Of a stretch of 45,071 bases of DNA, positions 14,989 to 23,569 are shown piece by piece. The position numbers and the translations under genes are program-made. Origin of the DNA: Candidatus Rifleibacteriota bacterium (GTDB lineage: Bacteria > Muiribacteriota > Ozemobacteria > Ozemobacterales > Ozemobacteraceae); assembly GCA_028689875.1 (NCBI GenBank), contig JAQVCG010000007.1, forward strand, positions 3,897 to 48,967. The letters are read 5' to 3'. Under the pieces are notes generated by a model, which had not been told where the DNA came from, ran no database searches, and worked only from the letters and a program-made list of their open reading frames with translations. The stretch's first letter is position 1. Each line of letters begins with the position of its first letter.

Positions 14989-17024
14989 ACCTATACGTAT
15001 TCTTAGGTTACGCTGCAGCTGTTATTCAAACAATACTTGCAGTAGTAGTAATTGCAAAGAACCCAAAACGAAAAGAAAACAGATTATTCTGTGTATTACT
15101 ATTGCTTTTCGTCGCCTGGAACATCGGTGAAATCATTATTTTTTACAAAGGTGTTAACCCAAATACCATTAAAATAATGCTTACACCTGCTATTTTGCTC
15201 ACTTACGTGTTTTGCATATTTACGGCAGTTTTTCCTGAACCACAACCTGATGCACACATAATTAAAACCAACAAAAACACGTTCTTGTTCTCACTACCCG
15301 CACTATATCTATTAATATTACTTTTTACCGATAATTTATTTGCTTCTTATGAAAAAATTGCCGACGGTTTTAGTATAGTTTTTGGGAAAAATGAATTCGT
15401 GATTAAAGGGATAGTTATCGGGTATCTGCTGTTATCGCTTCTAACACTCTCTAAGTCAAATAAAAAAACACAAACCCACACACAATCCCTTAGGCTTAAA
15501 TACACATTTGCCGCAATGCTATTGCCTGTTGCCGCCGGCTCTATAACCATAGCATTGAGCAAATTCTTTTTGGGCGGACAAACCATTTACGGATTAGGCC
15601 TATTCCCAGTATTGGGCATAATCATGAGTCTTATTCTCACTTACACAATGCTCAGATACAACCTAATGGAAATAGATATTATTTTCTCAATAGGTCTTGT
15701 TTACACACTTACAACCGCCGCACTCGCCGGATGCATGGAACTCATACAAGAATTAATGCAAAACATCTTAAATTCATCAGACGGTTGGGCAAAAGTTGTA
15801 ACAATTTTAGTCATCGCCGCAATATTTTCACCAATAAAAGATGCTTTAACGGCACTCGTAGATAAATTTTTCGGAAAAAAGAGCTTTGATTCAGCACAAG
15901 TAATGCAAAAAACACTCGAAAAGCTCAGAAATCAATCTGATATAGATAAAATGTTAAATTCTTTTGTTAATGAAATTGTCTATATAACAGAAGCAAGTAG
16001 CATAGAATTTATCAAACCCAATCAATATGCACAAAAAGAATTGAGCAATTTCCCCGAAAAACAATATGACATAGATGCAATTATTTTTAACTACAACAAT
16101 CTTGATGATAAAGCCAACGAAGAAAAAGCAATTTCCCTCAAAGAAAATGATGTTAAACTATATTACCCAATAGCAGGGGCAAACAATTACTACGGCAACC
16201 TCTTAATAGGAGTAAAAAAAACCAAAGTACCATACACAGAAGCTGAAACCAACCTTATTAGCGGCTTAGCTAATGAACTGCCACATATAATAGAAAACAT
16301 TAAAATGATTAACCAAATACTTGAACAAGAAAAATCAGCACAAGAAATTAAAATCGCTGACAACCTCTTGAAGACAATTGCGCACGTGCCCGGAGTGGAT
16401 TTTGTCCAAAATTATTCTATAGTCTCTTATGTAACCTTAGCGCACGGAATAAAAGGCGACATGATAGACTTGAATAATAACGAAAAGAACAGATACATCG
16501 CAATTTTTGACGCTTTTCACAGTGGCATAAAGGCTGTTCTCACACTTAACATCGCCTATTCAGTCTTTAGAACCACAGAAGATAACGACGATAAGTTCTT
16601 AAAATCACATAATTTGCTAAAAACCTTTTCTGAACAAGAATTATGCTTTGCTGCAACTTTAATATCGTTTGACAATAGTTTACTTCATATCAGAAACTTC
16701 GGAAACCCCGCTCCGCTATTTATTGCGAACAACTCTGTTCAGCCACTAAAAGAACTAACAAATTCACCAATCGGAATCGAAAAAGAATTTACTCAAAAAA
16801 CTGCTACCGTGACATTAAAAGACAATAACTTGTTATTTTGTTCGACTAACGGCCTATACAAAGCTTTTGAACAATTCAAAGGGATTTCATTAGAAAGTTT
16901 TTTAGATAAACAAAACTTTGTGAACGCACAAGAATGCAGAGATGCAATTTCTCAAGCTATCACCGCCCATATATCCGAAGGTTTTTCGGATGACATAACT
17001 TTTATAGTTGTAGGTTTAAAATGA
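14985..17024 (+). CDS. 7TM-GAF protein with a degenerate SpoIIE/PP2C domain
   Basis: A 679-residue membrane protein. The first ~240 residues are seven or eight hydrophobic helices resembling the 7TM sensor found before some histidine kinases. A GAF-like region follows at ~300-440 (IEFIKPNQ, YYPIAGANNYYGNLLIGVK, LISGLANELPHII), then a coiled stretch and a C-terminal domain with SpoIIE-phosphatase outline. In that domain the motifs are eroded: VGGDYxD reads IKGDMID, GDVSGHG reads FDAFHSG, the TDG element reads STNG, while NPAPLFI, NSPIGI and SDDITFIVV remain. Loss of the TDG Asp suggests weak or no catalysis. Coupled to two pseudopilin genes upstream and ispG downstream by 4-nt overlaps. A signal receiver for pilus expression is a guess. 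Confidence 0.78.
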   Translation: MNLYVFLGYAAAVIQTILAVVVIAKNPKRKENRLFCVLLLLFVAWNIGEIIIFYKGVNPNTIKIMLTPAILLTYVFCIFTAVFPEPQPDAHIIKTNKNTFLFSLPALYLLILLFTDNLFASYEKIADGFSIVFGKNEFVIKGIVIGYLLLSLLTLSKSNKKTQTHTQSLRLKYTFAAMLLPVAAGSITIALSKFFLGGQTIYGLGLFPVLGIIMSLILTYTMLRYNLMEIDIIFSIGLVYTLTTAALAGCMELIQELMQNILNSSDGWAKVVTILVIAAIFSPIKDALTALVDKFFGKKSFDSAQVMQKTLEKLRNQSDIDKMLNSFVNEIVYITEASSIEFIKPNQYAQKELSNFPEKQYDIDAIIFNYNNLDDKANEEKAISLKENDVKLYYPIAGANNYYGNLLIGVKKTKVPYTEAETNLISGLANELPHIIENIKMINQILEQEKSAQEIKIADNLLKTIAHVPGVDFVQNYSIVSYVTLAHGIKGDMIDLNNNEKNRYIAIFDAFHSGIKAVLTLNIAYSVFRTTEDNDDKFLKSHNLLKTFSEQELCFAATLISFDNSLLHIRNFGNPAPLFIANNSVQPLKELTNSPIGIEKEFTQKTATVTLKDNNLLFCSTNGLYKAFEQFKGISLESFLDKQNFVNAQECRDAISQAITAHISEGFSDDITFIVVGLK

Positions 17025-18085
17025 TGACTAACAGAAGAATAAGCAAATGCCTATCAATCGGAAACACACCGGTCGGAGGAAAATCTCCGATAACAGTTCA
17101 AACAATGACCAAAACTGATACAAGAAACGTTAAAGCAACTCTTTCAGAAATTAATAGGCTCGCTTTGGCAGGGTGTGACATAATAAGACTGGCAGTACCG
17201 GATAACGTAGCCGCTGCTGCCCTTAAAGAAATATGCGACAAAACACCGATACCCGTGATAGCAGACATACATTTTGACCACAATCTCGCACTGACAGCAA
17301 TTAATAATGGCGTTCATGCACTTAGAATCAATCCTGGAAATATAAGAGACAAAGATAAAATTATAGAAGTAGCCGCTGCTGCAAAAGACAAAATGATTCC
17401 AATAAGAGTCGGCGTAAATGCCGGTTCACTAGACCCCGAAATAAAAGCAAAGCACAGCGGAGTTACAGCCGCAGCTCTTGCCGAGTCTGCACTAAACGAA
17501 GTCAAGCTCCTTGAAAAATGCGGATTTGACCTTATCAAGATCGCCGTCAAAGCATTCGATATAAAAACAATGTGCGATGCAGTAAGCATTGTAGCAAAAG
17601 AATGTGATTACCCCCTACACCTGGGAGTGACAGAATCAGGTTTACCGGAAGAAGGAATAATTAGATCATCAATAGGTATTGGAAATCTATTATTAAACGG
17701 AATCGGAGACACAATAAGAGTATCTCTGACCGGAGACTCCGCTGAAGAAGTAAAAACAGGAATTTCCATTCTTAAAGCTCTTAATTTAAGACAATCCGGT
17801 GTTACGATTGTATCTTGTCCAACGTGCGGCAGAACGCAAGTTCCACTTATAGAAATGGCAAAAGAAGTTAAAAGACGCTTATCTGGAATCAAAGAAAATC
17901 TTGTTATTGCAGTAATGGGATGCGCTGTCAACGGACCGGGAGAAGCGGAACAAGCTGACTTCGGCATTGCCGGCGGAAAAGACAGCGGATTAATATTTAG
18001 AAATGGAAAAATACTTAAAACATTACCCGCAAACCAGCTTGTAGATGGTTTGGTAGAAGAAATTTTCAAATATTTAAACAAATAA
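17021..18085 (+). CDS. ispG: 4-hydroxy-3-methylbut-2-en-1-yl diphosphate synthase
   Basis: Iron-sulfur enzyme of the MEP isoprenoid pathway converting MEcPP to HMBPP in the cytoplasm. The 354-residue length is that of the common two-domain bacterial form. Visible signatures are VQTMTKTDTRN near the start, IPVIADIHFDHNLAL, ALRINPGNI, HLGVTESG, GIGDTIRVSLTG, and the cluster cysteines in SCPTCGRTQ and VMGCAVNGPGE. The ATG at 17021 overlaps the previous stop (ATGATGA), so a core metabolic gene is embedded in a pilus/sensor operon. Start could equally be the second Met. No other MEP genes are in the window. Confidence 0.96.
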   Translation: MMTNRRISKCLSIGNTPVGGKSPITVQTMTKTDTRNVKATLSEINRLALAGCDIIRLAVPDNVAAAALKEICDKTPIPVIADIHFDHNLALTAINNGVHALRINPGNIRDKDKIIEVAAAAKDKMIPIRVGVNAGSLDPEIKAKHSGVTAAALAESALNEVKLLEKCGFDLIKIAVKAFDIKTMCDAVSIVAKECDYPLHLGVTESGLPEEGIIRSSIGIGNLLLNGIGDTIRVSLTGDSAEEVKTGISILKALNLRQSGVTIVSCPTCGRTQVPLIEMAKEVKRRLSGIKENLVIAVMGCAVNGPGEAEQADFGIAGGKDSGLIFRNGKILKTLPANQLVDGLVEEIFKYLNK

Positions 18086-18099
18086 TCCGGAGTTATGTT

Positions 18100-19956
18100 A
18101 TGAAACGTTTACTGTGTATTATATTACTGTTAGCAGCATGCACGCAGCTCAACGCTCAGATACCCGATAAAAACATAAACTTTTACACAGGAAATATTGA
18201 ATTTATTTTTCAACCACCCCTACAAAAGTCTTTTAATGCACAACACCCCTTAAACAAAGAAGTGCCCCAAATAAATCTAACCCTTATTTTATTTGACAAT
18301 TACGTTGAATATTTGAAAAAAATCTCAAAAATTTCGCAAAAAACACGACTTACAATACTATATTCGCCGGACTTGGCAATAGATGAATACGACGACAACC
18401 TAAAACTTATAAAAATACATGAACTCGGTTATAACCACATATTAAAAAAAATTAATGACTATTTAAAACTTCATAAAGAAACTGATGAAAAATTCCTTCT
18501 TGATACGGCAGAAAGCTTATTCACAATAGCCGGTAAAATGGAATGTAAAGTAAGTGACTTAGCTAACAATCTTAGATTAAGAAATATATCTGCAGATGAA
18601 AAATGCCTTGAACCGGACAGCAACTTTTGCTTAATAGCAAAAAACAAAATTGCAGTAATAAAACCTGCTATACAAAATAATAAAATTTTTGTTCTAACAG
18701 AAACTGACAATGGTTACTATTCTGAATTATTGTTAGACAGAACAAATGGCTATTATGAAAATATTATAGTTTCTCATAATGGAGAGTTCTTAGCATATAC
18801 GGTTGATATGGCACCCTCTGTTATAAACTTAAGCACAAAAAAAGCAAACCGTATAATCAATTCAAATTCTAATAAAATTTTTCTTAATATGCAGTGGGCA
18901 CCAAATAAGAATATCTTAGCCGGGGTAGTTCTAGATAAAAAAACCCAAGAAAGAAATATTTTCATATACGATGCCGACAAAAATGAAAATATTGAAATTA
19001 AAAACAAAAACGAAATTCTACCTGAGAACCAATTATTTGCTTTTCCTTACTGGTCACCAAACTCTGATAAAATAATCTTTGCCTCTGCTAAATCAGCTCA
19101 CCTGATAGATTTAAAAAATAATTTGAGCATATCAAACCTAATAATGTTAAATGGTAGCTTTAGTGAACTTATGTGGGCTCAAAACGGGGATTCATTCGCC
19201 ATTACAGAAACCGTTGGACAAACACGCAGCAGAACAGAATTTGACGATTTGGACTTTAGAAAAACTTTAATTAGAAGATTCAGAATCACAGAAAAATATG
19301 AAGCTACTGAAGACTATGCACAAAAGGTTGAGTCAAGAAACACACTAAAACTGGTAGAATTTTCACATAATGACCGCATACTCTACCTAGAAGGAAGACT
19401 TACAAACAAACGACTTGACAAGCCCACAATGGATCTTTCTAAACACTTTAAAGCTTACCTAAGCCCCTTCCCCGCTTCTTCTGTTAAACGAGAAGATATT
19501 ACTAAAGAAATTATTGATGAACCGACAGAGCTCCCGATTAAATATCTTTATGTATTCAGAAACATGAATGGCAAGCAAACACATGTCTTTGACGCTGGAT
19601 ATAACCATACAAATCACCTATATATTGATAAGCAAACAAATTGGTGGTTTATTGGACTCAGAAATACTACTCCATTTGACAACAGCAAAAATTTGTATAA
19701 TCAAAGAACCTATCCTTACCCGTTCTCAGAAAACAATAACTTTTTGTTCTCAAGCTTAGAAAAAGATAGAATAGAAAAATTTATTAACTTTATTGAAAAC
19801 TACAATATTAGGAGCTTTGAATTTTCTGAAAATGCATCAATAATAACAATGCTGGCAAACTTCAACGGCCCATTAAATGTTTGGTCCGGAAAAGTAATAG
19901 AACTTATAGCAGGATTAACAAAAGATAAAAACGCCTTTATTAAACATAATGAATAG
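18100..19956 (+). CDS. Lipoprotein with TolB/PD40-like beta-propeller repeats
   Basis: A 618-residue exported protein. The start MKRLLCIILLLAACTQLNAQ contains a good lipobox (LAAC), so it is probably a lipoprotein, or cut after NAQ. The region ~220-430 holds repeated strands of the PD40/WD40 type: SHNGEFLAYTVD, QWAPNKNILAGVV, YWSPNSDKIIFAS, MWAQNGDSFAITE and EFSHNDRILYLEG, implying a propeller of five or more blades. The N-terminal ~200 residues and C-terminal ~150 (VFRNMNGKQTHVFDAG, TNWWFIGLRN) are unrecognised. GGAG lies 7 nt before the ATG, 14 nt after ispG, as last gene of the operon. Ligand unknown. Confidence 0.78.
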   Translation: MKRLLCIILLLAACTQLNAQIPDKNINFYTGNIEFIFQPPLQKSFNAQHPLNKEVPQINLTLILFDNYVEYLKKISKISQKTRLTILYSPDLAIDEYDDNLKLIKIHELGYNHILKKINDYLKLHKETDEKFLLDTAESLFTIAGKMECKVSDLANNLRLRNISADEKCLEPDSNFCLIAKNKIAVIKPAIQNNKIFVLTETDNGYYSELLLDRTNGYYENIIVSHNGEFLAYTVDMAPSVINLSTKKANRIINSNSNKIFLNMQWAPNKNILAGVVLDKKTQERNIFIYDADKNENIEIKNKNEILPENQLFAFPYWSPNSDKIIFASAKSAHLIDLKNNLSISNLIMLNGSFSELMWAQNGDSFAITETVGQTRSRTEFDDLDFRKTLIRRFRITEKYEATEDYAQKVESRNTLKLVEFSHNDRILYLEGRLTNKRLDKPTMDLSKHFKAYLSPFPASSVKREDITKEIIDEPTELPIKYLYVFRNMNGKQTHVFDAGYNHTNHLYIDKQTNWWFIGLRNTTPFDNSKNLYNQRTYPYPFSENNNFLFSSLEKDRIEKFINFIENYNIRSFEFSENASIITMLANFNGPLNVWSGKVIELIAGLTKDKNAFIKHNE

Positions 19957-19975
19957 CTAACTGGTTATTTTTTAG

Positions 19976-20003
19976 TTGCCTCTTATTTATTTTTTGGTAT
20001 ACT
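19976..20003 (+). promoter_or_regulatory. Predicted promoter for the GIFT-domain protein
   Basis: TTGCCT (19976-19981), 16 bp, TATACT (19998-20003) with TGG in front, an extended -10. AGGGGAGG at 20023-20030 is a strong ribosome site for the ATG at 20035. Confidence 0.65.
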
Positions 20004-20034
20004 TGATAAACCCAATATACTAAGGGGAGGCAAA

Positions 20035-21651
20035 ATGAAAAAAAGTTACGTTTTGTTATTTGTCTTATCAGCGCTTTTATTGTGTACAAATATCTACGCT
20101 AAAACCGTACTTTATGATGATACTCATGGTCAAACAGCCGGCAATGCTGACTGGTTAACCAACGGAGCATACTCTGAAATGACCGACATGCTCAAAGATA
20201 ACGGTTTTACAATTGATGATCTCAGCAAAGTGTCTTCGAATAGAATCTTTACAAAAGACCTTCTTGCCGGATACGATGCAGTAATTCTTGCTGAGCCAAA
20301 TAACCCCTATTCTCCCGCAGAATGTAAACTTCTTACTGAATTTGTAAAAAATGGCGGCGGAATGTTTATTATCGGAGATCATAACAACGCTGACAGAGAT
20401 GGCGATGGCTGGGATGCAGTCAGAGCACTTAATGAATTTTGCCCAACTTTTGGTTTTAAGTTCCAAAGCAATACCGTATATGAAGCTCCGGTAGCTGGTC
20501 CAATCAACCAGAATCATCCGGCTATGTTTGCTTTCAGAGCCGTTGGAATTTGGGCAGGTGCAACATTCGATATTATTGAAGCTCCTGATGCAAAAGCAGT
20601 GAGCCTAATTGACAGTCGTGTATCAAAGTCTCCCTATATGGTTGCGTCTGAATACGGCGCAGGAAGAGTATTTGTAATTGGCGACAGCTCACCATTTGAC
20701 GACGGCGTCGGAAGCGGTGGAAAAAATAAACTGCACGACAGTTACGACTCTTTTATGTTTTCACACCCCCAAATTGCCTACAACGCAATGCAATGGGTAA
20801 CAAAAACTAACCCTGCGAAACGCATTCCATCAAGAAAAGTAGCCTTTTATAACGAAGCAAATCCCAGCGAAAAAGCAATCAACATCCTAATTGATGCCGC
20901 CCACGGAAACGCATCGTCTGATAAAATGGAAACATTTGAGCGCCACATGGTTAAAAACGGTTTAAAAGTATATTACACATTAAACCTCATCAGACCTGAA
21001 ATGCTCAAAAACTTCGGAATTCTAATGATTCCTGATCCTAGTCTTAAATATATAGACAGCGAATCAAAAGCTATAGCAGAGTGGTTTATGGCCGGCGGAA
21101 ATTTGGTAATGGGCGGAGCCTGGGACTCATCAAGACTCAGAGGAACTGCCACAATGAATTATATTCTCGGGCAACTAGGCTCAGTAATGAGATTCAATGA
21201 TGACCAAGTACATGACCCCACAAATAAAACCAATAAACCGTGGGGAGTTTTAGCTCGTAATATCAAAAAAGGACACCCGGTAGTTGAAGGCGTAAAAACA
21301 GCTATTTTCTGGGGTTCTTGCTCGCTTATAAACAGAGATAATAAACCCCTTGAAGAACAAGATGGCCTTGAAATTATTGTAAGAGGCGACGACGACGCCT
21401 TTAATAAAGATGGATTTCCTAAAATTCCGGCAGTCATGTATGAAAAGGGCTCAGGAATTCCACTAATGGGAATAGAAAAAATTGTTAACGGAACCCTTGT
21501 TCTGATAGGTTGCTGCAACTTTACTGATTATCAATATCCGGACAGTGACATCAACATGGCACAACCCGGCCCGGCTCCATTTAAACATGAGACTCCGCAA
21601 TTATACGACAATCTCATGAAAATACTTGCCGGCAAAAATCGCAAAAAGTAA
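20035..21651 (+). CDS. Secreted tandem GIFT (IFT52/GldG-like) domain protein
   Basis: A 538-residue exported protein with a signal peptide ending NIYA before KTVLYDD. It is built as two related halves. The first starts TVLYDDTHGQTAGNADW and contains YDAVILAEP, KNGGGMFIIGDHNNADRDGDGWD and GRVFVIGDSSPF; the second starts INILIDAAHGNASSDK and contains FGILMIPDP, AGGNLVMGGAWDSS and GTLVLIGCCNF. These Rossmann-like GATase/GIFT domains bind sugars or proteins in the few studied cases; no catalytic triad is evident. It directly precedes a sugar-type ABC importer and may help gather or process its substrate. The hairpin after it may limit read-through or stabilise the 3' end. Confidence 0.75.
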   Translation: MKKSYVLLFVLSALLLCTNIYAKTVLYDDTHGQTAGNADWLTNGAYSEMTDMLKDNGFTIDDLSKVSSNRIFTKDLLAGYDAVILAEPNNPYSPAECKLLTEFVKNGGGMFIIGDHNNADRDGDGWDAVRALNEFCPTFGFKFQSNTVYEAPVAGPINQNHPAMFAFRAVGIWAGATFDIIEAPDAKAVSLIDSRVSKSPYMVASEYGAGRVFVIGDSSPFDDGVGSGGKNKLHDSYDSFMFSHPQIAYNAMQWVTKTNPAKRIPSRKVAFYNEANPSEKAINILIDAAHGNASSDKMETFERHMVKNGLKVYYTLNLIRPEMLKNFGILMIPDPSLKYIDSESKAIAEWFMAGGNLVMGGAWDSSRLRGTATMNYILGQLGSVMRFNDDQVHDPTNKTNKPWGVLARNIKKGHPVVEGVKTAIFWGSCSLINRDNKPLEEQDGLEIIVRGDDDAFNKDGFPKIPAVMYEKGSGIPLMGIEKIVNGTLVLIGCCNFTDYQYPDSDINMAQPGPAPFKHETPQLYDNLMKILAGKNRKK

Positions 21652-21663
21652 TCATATTTCGTT

Positions 21664-21687
21664 GAGGGCAGTATAATCACTGCCCTC
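21664..21687 (+). other. Intercistronic hairpin
   Basis: GAGGGCAG (21664-21671) pairs perfectly with CTGCCCTC (21680-21687) around an 8-base loop, between the GIFT-protein gene and the transporter operon. No T run follows, so it is not a standard terminator; it may stabilise the upstream mRNA or attenuate expression. AAGGA follows before the ATG at 21706. Confidence 0.55.
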
Positions 21688-21705
21688 ATTCTAAAGGAAA
21701 GAGTA

Positions 21706-22584
21706 ATGCCAAACAAAACAAAAGTTGACTGGGGAGCATATCTGTATTTAATGCCGGTGGTAGCAATTCTGGTAGCTTTTCATGTGCTTCCCATTTTTTA
21801 TTCTCTTGCCGTAAGTTTTTACGAATGGGATCTGATAGGCTCACCTGAATTCGTTGGAGCAAACAACTATAAACAGTTGTTCCATGACCCGATGTTTTTT
21901 AAATCAATATGGAACACCATTAAATACGCTGTAATAAGTGTTCCTCTTTCGATTCTTTTATCAATGGGAATAGCAATTCTATTGAATAATCCAATTAAAG
22001 GGATAGGCGTTTACAGAACAATCTACTTTATTCCGGTTATTACTTCAATAAACGCTGTTGCTATAGTCTGGAATTTTATCTATCACCCTGATTTCGGTTT
22101 ACTTAATAAAATTTTGTCCTGGTTTGGCACCGACCCGGTTGCTTGGTTACAAGACCCGGACTGGGCACTTCCGGCTATTATTTTTATGAGTGTCTGGAAA
22201 GGCTTAGGTCATAACATAATTATTTTCTTGGCAGGCTTGCAAAATATACCCAAACATCTTTATGAAGCCGCCAGAATAGATGGTGCAAGCCGATGGCAGC
22301 AGTTTAGGCACATTACTTGGCCGCTGCTCAGCCCGACAACATTTTTTATTTTTACAATGTCAACAATCGGTTCTTTTCAAGTGTTTTCACAGGTCTACAT
22401 GATGACCCCAAGAGGTGGCCCGCTCAAAAGTACTATGGTTGTTGTTTATTATTTGTATCGAAAGGCATTCGAACAATTTGAATTTGGCTATGCTCTCGCA
22501 ATGGCATTTGTATTGTTCATGGTTATCTTTGCTTGCACCCTTTTCAATAAGCTATACCTTGAAAAGAAAGTGCACTATTCTTGA
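21706..22584 (+). CDS. ABC sugar-type importer, permease subunit (MalF/UgpA-like)
   Basis: A 292-residue inner-membrane permease with six predicted helices. The EAA cytoplasmic loop is clear: YEAARIDGASRWQQFRHITWPLLSPT, which docks an ATPase. The N-terminal YLYLMPVVAILVAFHVLPIFYSLAVSFYEW is typical of carbohydrate permeases of the MalFGK class. It pairs with the next gene as a heterodimeric channel. Substrate cannot be read from sequence; sugars, polyols or glycerol-3-phosphate are typical. No ATPase gene is in the window, so a shared MsiK/UgpC-like ATPase elsewhere is expected. Confidence 0.92.
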   Translation: MPNKTKVDWGAYLYLMPVVAILVAFHVLPIFYSLAVSFYEWDLIGSPEFVGANNYKQLFHDPMFFKSIWNTIKYAVISVPLSILLSMGIAILLNNPIKGIGVYRTIYFIPVITSINAVAIVWNFIYHPDFGLLNKILSWFGTDPVAWLQDPDWALPAIIFMSVWKGLGHNIIIFLAGLQNIPKHLYEAARIDGASRWQQFRHITWPLLSPTTFFIFTMSTIGSFQVFSQVYMMTPRGGPLKSTMVVVYYLYRKAFEQFEFGYALAMAFVLFMVIFACTLFNKLYLEKKVHYS

Positions 22585-22599
22585 GCGAGGCAAATAAAA

Positions 22600-23565
22600 A
22601 TGAATGAAATTAAACATCCCGAATATATACCCGTTCACGTAATGCTTATTCTTGGCGCTATTTTCATGCTATTTCCCTTCATCTGGATGGTAAGCACTTC
22701 TTTTAAGAGCCAAGATGAAATATTGAGCACAACAAAAGACATAGTGCTTTTACCAGACAGCATCAGACCTGAGTTCTTTAATGGCCCGGAAGAAAAGGAA
22801 AGAATTGAAAGAAAGAAAGCCGATGCAAAAAGATGGGAAGAAGAACAGGCAAAACCTGAATCAGAAAGGGACAGAAAAGTAAGAAAACCCTTTCAGTGGT
22901 TAGATAACTACACATACGCCCTAACTGCACAACCGTTTTATAGGTTTTTCTTGAATACTATTTTTGTTACAATTACAGTAACTTCTGTTTCGCTTTTCTT
23001 TGCTTCACTGGCTGCTTATGCATTCGCATTCTTCAAATTTCCGCTTAAAGACACGATTTTCATGATGATTCTCGGAACAATGATGCTTCCGCAACAAGCA
23101 CTGTTAATCCCTAACTATATTTTTCTCTCGAAAATTCACTGGGTAAACACATATATGGCTCTTACAGTACCATGGTTAGCTTCTGCCTACGCAGTATTCT
23201 TTTTGAGACAGTTTTTTATGCAGTTGCCTAGAGATCTTTTTGATGCCGCTGTTATAGATGGTTGTACAAGATTTCAGTTCTATTATAAAATAGCATTGCC
23301 TCTTTGCAAACCGCCCATGGTAACCTTGGCGATATTTACATTTCTATCCAACTGGAACGCATTTGTTTGGCCCCTTATCGTTACAAATGACACAAATCTG
23401 CGCGTTATTCAAGTCGGATTAAGTTACTTTTCATCTGAAGCGGGCACCAGATGGGGCCCTCTGATGGCAGCTTCCACAATGACTATTCTGCCTCTGGTAA
23501 TCATGTATTTCTTGGCACAAAAACAGTTTGTGGAATCTCAGGCTACATCAGGAATGAAGGAGTAA
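22600..23565 (+). CDS. ABC sugar-type importer, permease subunit (MalG/UgpE-like) with charged insert
   Basis: A 321-residue partner permease, longer than the ~275 usual for the family. TM1 (HVMLILGAIFMLFPFIWMVSTSF) is followed by a highly charged segment at ~60-105 (GPEEKERIERKKADAKRWEE, then EQAKPESERDRKVRKP) before the common WLDNYTYAL motif. That insert lies in the first extracytoplasmic loop and is rich in Lys, Glu and Arg. The EAA loop reads FDAAVIDGCTRFQFYYKIALPLCKPP. It follows the first permease by 15 bases and precedes the binding protein by 4. The insert could contact the binding protein; that is inference. Confidence 0.92.
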   Translation: MNEIKHPEYIPVHVMLILGAIFMLFPFIWMVSTSFKSQDEILSTTKDIVLLPDSIRPEFFNGPEEKERIERKKADAKRWEEEQAKPESERDRKVRKPFQWLDNYTYALTAQPFYRFFLNTIFVTITVTSVSLFFASLAAYAFAFFKFPLKDTIFMMILGTMMLPQQALLIPNYIFLSKIHWVNTYMALTVPWLASAYAVFFLRQFFMQLPRDLFDAAVIDGCTRFQFYYKIALPLCKPPMVTLAIFTFLSNWNAFVWPLIVTNDTNLRVIQVGLSYFSSEAGTRWGPLMAASTMTILPLVIMYFLAQKQFVESQATSGMKE

Positions 23566-23569
23566 AATC

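Noticed and set aside
17608..18081. A 157-codon open frame antisense to ispG
   Set aside because: It mirrors a strongly conserved gene in the opposite frame, has no ribosome site and its product looks like no protein family.
19957..19980. Possible terminator after the propeller lipoprotein gene
   Set aside because: Only 4-5 pairs can form (AACT/AGTT) around a long loop and no GC-rich stem; not convincing.
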